A stretch of DNA of 9,695 nt from Chlamydiia bacterium (GTDB lineage: Bacteria; Chlamydiota; Chlamydiia; Chlamydiales; JACKPQ01). Below, piece by piece: positions 4,939-9,695 of the stretch (positions are counted from its first letter, which is position 1; each line of letters opens with the position of its first letter). The DNA lies in NCBI GenBank assembly GCA_030433395.1, contig JAUILX010000026.1, positions 1 to 9,695 on the forward strand, written 5' to 3'. The notes beneath the pieces were generated by a model. It did not search any database and was not told the origin of the DNA. It saw only the letters and a list, made by a program, of their open reading frames with translations. The position numbers were made by a program, and so were the translations under genes.

Positions 4939-6840
4939 ATGCGTCGATCGATTGCCTATACAGAGCCTGCAGTTGCCACTGCGGGAGAGAAGGGAACCTG
5001 GAAATTTATCTACACAACCGCTTCGTCCCTACCTAAAGGGACCAAATGTAAATTTGATCTTATGAGCAATGGGCGAGATATCGAATGGGAAATGCCTAGT
5101 CCTGATCCAAAGCGTAAAACAAATTTGATCTGGATGGAATTGCCAAACGGCAAAAGTCTTTCTCCTGCATCATTGCAAAGCAAAGAAGCTCTGACTCCCC
5201 ACTTTGAATTCACACTACCATCCGATGTCAAAGCTGGCGAAAGCCTTGCTATTTTTCTTGGCAGCCAAAGCAGTGACCCGATCAAAGGCGGCAGCAGAGC
5301 CCAGCAATATGTATATAGACGTCGCCCATTTAATTTCTTCATCGATACAAAAGGCAAAGGCAACTACAAAGAGCCAGAAGTATTCACTCTTGATGTGCGC
5401 GGCGGTCCCCTGCATACAATGCGAGTTATCTCACCGTCAGTTGTTACAAAAAACCAACGTTTTGACATCATTGTGCGCTTCGAAGACCAGTACGGCAACT
5501 TAACTTCCAATGCCCCGGAAGGTATGCTTGTAGAATTGAGCTATGAAAAGCTGCGCAATAATCTAAGCTGGAAATTATTTGTTCCTGAAACAGGTTTTAT
5601 CGCTCTTCCAAATTTGTACTTTAGTGAAGCTGGACTTTATCGGCTTGAGCTAAACAACCCAGATGCAAAGCAAAAGTTTTTCTCAAGCCCAATTAAATGC
5701 TTTGATAAAGAAATCACATCCATTTATTGGGGCTCATTCCACGGAGAATCATCACGTGTTGACACTGGTGAAAACATTGAAACAGCTCTAAGGCATTTTC
5801 GCGACGACCATGCCATGCAGTTTTATGGAACTTCATCTTTTGAAAGTGATTCACATACATCAAATGAGATCTGGAAACTCATCTGCAACCAAGTCGCAGA
5901 ATTTAACGAAGAAGATCGCTTTGTGACCTATCTAGGCTTCCAGTGGTCAGGGTCTGAAGGTGTGCGTCAAATAATTCACCTCAAAGACAACAAGCCGTTG
6001 CTTAAAAGCAAAGACTCTAAAAGCAATCAACTGAAAAAAATCTATAAAATGTTTCCGCAAAAAGACCTCATCTCAATCCCGTCTTTCACAATGGCCAAAA
6101 GCCACGTTTGCGATTTCAAAGAATATGATCCAGAACGTGAACCCGTTGTAGAGATTTATAACAGCTGGGGCTGCTCTGAGTGCACTGAGAAAGAGGGCAA
6201 CCTAAGACCCATCAAATCAAAAACAAAAAAAGGAATTTGTGAGGATGCTGCTGGTTCCATTCGCGATGCCCTCAATCGTAACTGTCGATTTGGTTTCGTC
6301 GCTGGTGGTCTTGACGACCGCGGTATTTACGCAGATCTTTATCACACCGATCAAATACAGTATAGCCCAGGAATTACAGCAGTGATGGCAGGCGCCCAGT
6401 CCCGTGACAGCATTATATCAGCTCTGCATCGCAAAGCAACTTACGCAACAACAGGTGCTCGCATGATCCTGGGCATGCAAATTGCCGGCCGCCAAATTGG
6501 AGCAGAGCTCAATACCGAGGCAAAGCCTGGACTTGCATATAACCGCCACATCACAGGCTATGTTGCTGGCACAGCCCCTATTCAAGAAATTCAAATCATC
6601 CGTAACGGAAAGATCTTTCACACTTATAACCCACATGAGCCTTCCTTTGATATTGAACTTGATGATAGCGAGCCAATTGAAAAAATCGCTTTTAAATCTC
6701 CAGATAACCGACCCAACTTTGTCTATTACTACATGCGCGTCATTCAAGAAGATGGTCACATGGGCTGGACATCGCCTATCTGGATTGACCTGGCTGCACC
6801 TGAAGCCCAAGCCGCACCTAAAAAAGCACGTAAAAAATGA
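4939..6840 (+). CDS. DUF3604 family protein with altered metal-site motifs
   Basis: A 633-residue protein of the DUF3604 family, related to PHP-type metal-dependent hydrolases; no substrate is known for it. Residues 1-255 are beta-rich and Ig-like (a strand-rich segment HTMRVISPSVVTKNQRFDI around 159-177). The core begins at YWGSFHGESS (263-272), continues through EPVVEIYNSWGCSE (401-414) and FGFVAGGLDD (451-460), and ends with the family signature YATTGARMIL (502-511) and the final YYYMRV and WTSPIWID strands. The family normally has GDxH, TDH and SDxH motifs; here they read GSFH, TSS and LDDR, so several probable metal ligands are missing. No signal peptide is seen, and the C-terminus is an Ala/Lys-rich tail. 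Its stop overlaps the next gene's start (ATGA). It may be a non-catalytic scaffold. Confidence 0.8.
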   Translation: MRRSIAYTEPAVATAGEKGTWKFIYTTASSLPKGTKCKFDLMSNGRDIEWEMPSPDPKRKTNLIWMELPNGKSLSPASLQSKEALTPHFEFTLPSDVKAGESLAIFLGSQSSDPIKGGSRAQQYVYRRRPFNFFIDTKGKGNYKEPEVFTLDVRGGPLHTMRVISPSVVTKNQRFDIIVRFEDQYGNLTSNAPEGMLVELSYEKLRNNLSWKLFVPETGFIALPNLYFSEAGLYRLELNNPDAKQKFFSSPIKCFDKEITSIYWGSFHGESSRVDTGENIETALRHFRDDHAMQFYGTSSFESDSHTSNEIWKLICNQVAEFNEEDRFVTYLGFQWSGSEGVRQIIHLKDNKPLLKSKDSKSNQLKKIYKMFPQKDLISIPSFTMAKSHVCDFKEYDPEREPVVEIYNSWGCSECTEKEGNLRPIKSKTKKGICEDAAGSIRDALNRNCRFGFVAGGLDDRGIYADLYHTDQIQYSPGITAVMAGAQSRDSIISALHRKATYATTGARMILGMQIAGRQIGAELNTEAKPGLAYNRHITGYVAGTAPIQEIQIIRNGKIFHTYNPHEPSFDIELDDSEPIEKIAFKSPDNRPNFVYYYMRVIQEDGHMGWTSPIWIDLAAPEAQAAPKKARKK

Positions 6841-6995
6841 CGCTACTCATAGCTATAGGAATTATCGGCCTTTGCTTTGTGGGGTTATCAATTGGAAAAT
6901 TGCTCACAGGCAAAAGCCGCCTCAGTTGCAAGCGGTGCGGGAAACCAGAAGAAAAAGACAAAGGTTGCTCAATCTGCGGCAAGAAAAAACGCTAG
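6837..6995 (+). CDS. Membrane-anchored four-cysteine small protein, NqrM-like
   Basis: A 52-residue protein starting at the ATGA overlap with the DUF3604 gene. Residues 2-20 form one hydrophobic membrane segment rich in Ile, Leu and Gly. After GKLLTGKSRLS comes a cysteine module: CKRCG (31-35), nine residues, CSICG (44-48) and a basic end, KKKR. The plan of one membrane helix, a Gly-rich turn, a cysteine near residue 31-33 and further cysteines resembles NqrM (PF04400), the small factor needed to mature the Na+-translocating NADH:quinone oxidoreductase, which chlamydiae possess. The typical GSCGG motif is not exact here. The alternative is an unrelated membrane-anchored zinc ribbon, since paired CxxCG knuckles are typical of those. 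Translation is probably coupled to the gene upstream. The stop overlaps that of the convergent minus-strand gene. Confidence 0.6.
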   Translation: MTLLIAIGIIGLCFVGLSIGKLLTGKSRLSCKRCGKPEEKDKGCSICGKKKR

Positions 6996-7474
6996 TTCCC
7001 GCGATTCTGCCATTCGATACAAACATTCATTAGATCAACGATACTTTTAGGATCTTTATATACGAAAGCGGAGCCTTTTTCATGGCACCATATCTGATAA
7101 TTAATCGTCTCGATTTTACGTGTAATTTTCTTAAAGTGATCCTGGATTTCATCGTTATCTGGGTGTCTATTTGCTATCTCGGCAGCATCTAAAATTTTGG
7201 ACCTATCCAGTGACTCTTCGCCTGCAAATATCGCAATACGCGCCTTATCTTTACGAAGCTGGGGTTTAGTAAAACAGTAATCCCAAATAGACGCCCAAAA
7301 ATTCCAAAAACCATTCCATACCCATCTTAACAGTGACTTTTCCGACTTCTGAGACTGGCTCATTGAATCTGACTTCCGATTTGGTGGTCCCCCAATTATT
7401 GAACTTGTCATGGGATCGTCAGGTGTTTGAGAAAATGGAAGAGAAACGCGATCATTTGAAATAGGTCTAGTCAC
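6992..7474 (-). CDS. Hypothetical protein with tryptophan-rich hydrophobic segment (160 aa)
   Basis: I do not recognise this protein. It starts with GTG at 7474-7472, overlapping the upstream stop (GTGA), which suggests coupling with the 266-residue gene before it. In-frame ATGs at residues 22 and 38 are possible later starts, and no strong ribosome binding site separates them. Residues 1-46 are polar and probably disordered (Ser, Pro, Lys, Asp). Residues 47-68 (LLRWVWNGFWNFWASIWDY) carry five tryptophans, a length fit for one membrane helix or an interfacial helix. Residues 70-160 look helical and charged. There is no cleavable signal peptide. The architecture of disordered head, hydrophobic hairpin-free segment and soluble tail would suit a membrane-associated or secreted accessory protein. 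That is a guess from shape alone. Its composition is AT-richer than that of the flanking genes. Confidence 0.65.
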   Translation of the reverse strand: MTRPISNDRVSLPFSQTPDDPMTSSIIGGPPNRKSDSMSQSQKSEKSLLRWVWNGFWNFWASIWDYCFTKPQLRKDKARIAIFAGEESLDRSKILDAAEIANRHPDNDEIQDHFKKITRKIETINYQIWCHEKGSAFVYKDPKSIVDLMNVCIEWQNRGN

Positions 7475-8271
7475 GATGCACCACCATTTAAGATATTAGT
7501 CCACTTAATAAGAACCTCATGATCCTGACTTTTGCCATAGCCTTCAATGTAGGCAAGACACAACTGCTCGTTTACATCCGAACTAACATACTTCCAACAC
7601 TTGCCCCTAAAGTAAGATTCAATAAATGCTCCATTAATTCCGGCCTTTTTAAGTGCTTCAAATTTATTCCTATTTGTTGGTACAGTCAATTGGCTTAGGC
7701 CCATATCTTGAAACGATTCACCTAGGCCGCTACTTGCTAGTGACCCCGCAGAGATGTAGGGTTTATAGTCCCTGCAAACATCTTCCATGTTTTCAATTTT
7801 GATAGTTTGATTCTTCATTAACTGTGGATGATTCTTTGCAAACACAAGAGTATAGATAGACCTAATCACTCTCTCCTTATGCGTCATTTCTTTATCTTGA
7901 AGTAGATAATTATTCCAGATAAACTCTTCAATGGCATGAATTGGTGGCGGATTTTTTGAGTATAAATATGTATGTAGATCTATATATCCCACATCCATTC
8001 CACGAGCATCTTTATTAGGATACACAGAATTAATATAGTCACCCATAAACGACTCTAAGTCTTTCATATACTCAGACGTTCTCTTGTCAAAACGAGTTGG
8101 ATCACTGCTACCCTTTACTTCAACTTGCTCTGCAGGCATTGGAAAGAGCCAATTCCAAATTTTGCTGATAAAATCGCAGACAGCATGTGCTAGAGTTACC
8201 CAAATGCTGTCACCACGATTGACTGCATCTATTGTAGGTTGAAAGCTTGATTGTGTTACAGATGCGCTCAT
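7471..8271 (-). CDS. Hypothetical protein with N-terminal hydrophobic segment (266 aa)
   Basis: I do not recognise this protein. It begins with ATG at 8271-8269, with no evident ribosome binding site, and is the first gene of a two-gene minus-strand unit divergent from maf. Residues 1-21 are Ser/Thr-rich and polar. Residues 22-44 (SIWVTLAHAVCDFISKIWNW) form a hydrophobic segment ending in LFP. The FxxxIWxxxF pattern in it also occurs in the partner protein. The remainder appears soluble and mainly helical, with many aromatic residues, six Cys in the protein overall and no recognisable catalytic motif. A helical stretch rich in Ile and Phe occupies 111-148, and 175-200 is Ser/Gly-rich. It could be a secreted chlamydial effector or a membrane-linked accessory factor, but nothing in the sequence proves either. 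Confidence 0.7.
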   Translation of the reverse strand: MSASVTQSSFQPTIDAVNRGDSIWVTLAHAVCDFISKIWNWLFPMPAEQVEVKGSSDPTRFDKRTSEYMKDLESFMGDYINSVYPNKDARGMDVGYIDLHTYLYSKNPPPIHAIEEFIWNNYLLQDKEMTHKERVIRSIYTLVFAKNHPQLMKNQTIKIENMEDVCRDYKPYISAGSLASSGLGESFQDMGLSQLTVPTNRNKFEALKKAGINGAFIESYFRGKCWKYVSSDVNEQLCLAYIEGYGKSQDHEVLIKWTNILNGGAS

Positions 8272-8317
8272 GCTAACAGGCTAACAAAATATTCTTTTTT
8301 TTGCTACACTTCGATGC
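8272..8317. promoter_or_regulatory. Short divergent intergenic region with tandem repeat and candidate maf promoter
   Basis: Only 46 bases separate the divergent starts, so both promoters must be squeezed in or lie partly within the genes. GCTAACA occurs twice in tandem (8272-8278 and 8280-8286). Toward maf, an extended -10 TGC-TACACT (8302-8310) would start transcription at about 8316-8318, essentially at the maf ATG, so the maf message could be leaderless. No clear -35 accompanies it. On the minus strand I see no convincing promoter or ribosome binding site. Confidence 0.35.
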
Positions 8318-8914
8318 ATGACATTGATTTTAGGCTCAAGCTCGCCGCGTAGACGCGAGATGCTCGATATGATTGGCATCCCATACACCGCATGCACTCC
8401 ACCCTTTGATGAGCGCGCTTTTGTGCATTCAGGTGATGTTTATGAGCTAGCTAAACTCCTTGCTCAAGAAAAATGCGCCTCTCTTGTTGGTGAGTTTCCT
8501 AATGAACCAATTCTTTGTGCGGACACCCTTGTGATTTTAGATGGTGAGGTATATGGCAAACCAGATAATGAAACACAAGCTTTTGAAATGCTAAAAAAAC
8601 TCTCTGGAAAGACTCATAAAGTCCTTACAGGTGTTGCAATCAGACAAGATGAAAAAGTTGTCTGCGGTGTTGCGCAAACTAATGTGACAATCAAAGCATT
8701 AACAGATGACCAAATCAAAGCCTTTCACAAAGCCATAAACCCTTTGGATAAAGCTGGGGCATATGCCGCACAAGGTATTGGAGCCCTTATTTTAGAGCGC
8801 ATCGATGGAGCATATGACAATGTTGTTGGGCTTCCTATGCAGCTTGTTATGGACCTTTTAAAGCAAATGGAGATCGATATATGGGACTGCGTGCTCTCAC
8901 TCTCTTCCTCATAA
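8318..8914 (+). CDS. maf: Maf-like nucleoside triphosphate pyrophosphatase
   Basis: Maf proteins hydrolyse canonical and modified nucleotides to the monophosphate and pyrophosphate, which keeps the nucleotide pool clean; they are also linked to septation control. The protein has 198 residues, normal length. The N-terminal loop LGSSSPRRREML (5-16) is the nucleotide-binding motif. FDER (30-33) carries the conserved Glu. LCADTLVILDGEVYGKP (66-82) includes the likely catalytic Asp69 and Lys81. GKTHKVLTGV (97-106) and DKAGAYAAQG (144-153) follow. The last block matches the YhdE-type (dTTP/UTP) subgroup. The C-terminus extends past the domain with a short Ser-rich end that overlaps the following gene by 34 bases. 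No ribosome binding site is visible before the ATG. Confidence 0.92.
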   Translation: MTLILGSSSPRRREMLDMIGIPYTACTPPFDERAFVHSGDVYELAKLLAQEKCASLVGEFPNEPILCADTLVILDGEVYGKPDNETQAFEMLKKLSGKTHKVLTGVAIRQDEKVVCGVAQTNVTIKALTDDQIKAFHKAINPLDKAGAYAAQGIGALILERIDGAYDNVVGLPMQLVMDLLKQMEIDIWDCVLSLSSS

Positions 8915-9695
8915 CTCTGCCCCTTTTTGCATCTGAGAGCCAGGCTCTCTTTCTTGTTCAAAAAGGATTAGTTAAAGACGGCATTGAGCAATATATAAGC
9001 CATAAAGAAAAAGTAGGCGCTCATGACTTTGAAGCGTTAAAACAAATCGGGGAAATCATACTTGATCAGGGCGCTTTTTCAAGTGATCCCGAAGTGCGCT
9101 TGCTAAGCATCTACGGAACTGGAATTGCTCAAAAAGCTGACACCTTAACTATTTATGAAGCAGGTGTTGATAGCCGCGATCCTGTGGCTCAACTCGCCGC
9201 AATTCACTATCTTGGTGAGCTCATTGACGACCGATCCTCTGATCTGCTCGCACGCAGCTGCAGCAGCGATTATCTTAGCGTGCGTATGGAAGCTGCCTAT
9301 CACTTAGCCAGACGCAAAAACCCCCACGCTACAGATCAGATAGAAGCGCTTATGCATAAGCTACCTCCCATGTTCCGCGTTCATTTTGCTGAATTCTTTG
9401 CCCTCATTGGAACACCAAAAGCCATCTCACTTTTAAGGCAGCTGATGAATGACCAAGAACTGATGGTGCGTAGCAGCGCTATCATGAGCGCCGCTCAATA
9501 CGGACGCGACGATTTGCTCAGCTACATTCGCGCCCTTGCCACTCACAAAAACCCCGCAGAGCAAGAAACATGCGCCCTAGCGCTTGGAATGCTTGGAGAT
9601 ACTCACCAGCGCGAGCGACTCACCCAGCTCAGCAAATCCCCATACGAAAACGTGCGTTTGGCAGCTCTTAAAGCACTTTATCAGCTCGGAGAGAC
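8881..9695 (+). CDS. HEAT-repeat protein with signal peptide, cut by the right window edge
   Basis: This frame opens inside the end of maf, with GGAG eight bases before the ATG, and stays open for 271 codons to the end of the window. Residues 1-18 (MGLRALTLFLITLPLFAS) look like a cleavable Sec signal peptide, so the protein is probably periplasmic or outer-membrane linked. From about residue 69 come repeated helical pairs of HEAT type: DPEVRLLSIYGTG, DPVAQLAAIHYLGELID, YLSVRMEAAYHLARR, LMVRSSAIMSAAQYG, QETCALALGMLGD and ENVRLAALKALYQLGE. Such repeats form curved scaffolds for protein binding, and no enzyme motif is visible. The conserved AA-xx-LG and VR positions fit HEAT rather than TPR. Overlap with maf suggests cotranscription. 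The total length and C-terminal domain are unknown because the gene is truncated. Confidence 0.82.
   Translation, partial: MGLRALTLFLITLPLFASESQALFLVQKGLVKDGIEQYISHKEKVGAHDFEALKQIGEIILDQGAFSSDPEVRLLSIYGTGIAQKADTLTIYEAGVDSRDPVAQLAAIHYLGELIDDRSSDLLARSCSSDYLSVRMEAAYHLARRKNPHATDQIEALMHKLPPMFRVHFAEFFALIGTPKAISLLRQLMNDQELMVRSSAIMSAAQYGRDDLLSYIRALATHKNPAEQETCALALGMLGDTHQRERLTQLSKSPYENVRLAALKALYQLGE

Noticed and set aside
5010..5363. Minus-strand frame of 117 codons inside the DUF3604 gene
   Set aside because: Opposite-strand shadow of a long coding sequence with no start signal or recognisable motif.
6482..7033. Long plus-strand frame of 183 codons across the end of the DUF3604 gene
   Set aside because: It covers the conserved C-terminal part of DUF3604 and the four-cysteine peptide in a different frame; its own translation shows no domain.
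7271..8208. Classic chlamydial inclusion-membrane (Inc) proteins
   Set aside because: Inc proteins have a bilobed hydrophobic domain of about 40-60 residues; each protein here has only one segment of about 22 residues.
6992..8271. Toxin-antitoxin or restriction-type defence pair
   Set aside because: Overlap and size suit such pairs, but no nuclease, methyltransferase, DNA-binding or NTPase motif is visible in either protein.

Overview
The window looks like part of the chromosome of a member of the phylum Chlamydiota, more likely an environmental (Parachlamydiales-type) lineage than Chlamydia itself. The strongest marker is the 52-residue small basic protein at 2986-3144, of a type I know only from the Chlamydiae/Verrucomicrobia lineage. 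It is followed by ybeY and a tlyC-like CBS-domain gene, an order I recall from chlamydial genomes. G+C is roughly 40-45% by eye. The species is inference.

Layout. (1) 1-669 holds the 3' end of rnr (RNase R), which enters from the left edge. (2) 670-1122 has no intact host gene. On the minus strand it carries the decayed N-terminus of an IS481-type transposase (one frameshift, one in-frame stop) and a short ORF that the element may have interrupted. (3) 1123-2763 is a tight plus-strand cluster: two tandem DUF502 membrane proteins that look like a duplication, then a gene resembling holC (DNA polymerase III chi), all with overlapping ends. (4) 2755-4892 is a translation-linked operon behind a near-consensus promoter: two tiny basic proteins, ybeY (apparent non-AUG start, altered zinc motif) and a tlyC/corC-like membrane protein. 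(5) 4939-6995 holds a 633-residue DUF3604 protein whose usual metal-ligand motifs look degraded. It is coupled by an ATGA overlap to a 52-residue membrane-anchored four-cysteine protein resembling the Na+-NQR maturation factor NqrM. (6) 6992-8271 is a minus-strand pair of unrecognised genes, AT-richer than the surroundings, each with a tryptophan-rich hydrophobic stretch near the N-terminus. (7) 8318-9695 holds maf and, overlapping it, a secreted HEAT-repeat protein that runs off the right edge.

Most of the window is housekeeping: RNA decay and ribosome maturation (rnr, ybeY, small basic protein), replication (holC-like), nucleotide-pool sanitation (maf) and envelope proteins. The most accessory-looking parts are the transposase relic and the minus-strand pair. 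The least explained are that pair, the degraded DUF3604 site and the NqrM-like peptide. I found no CRISPR array, tRNA, rRNA, intact mobile element or convincing intrinsic terminator.
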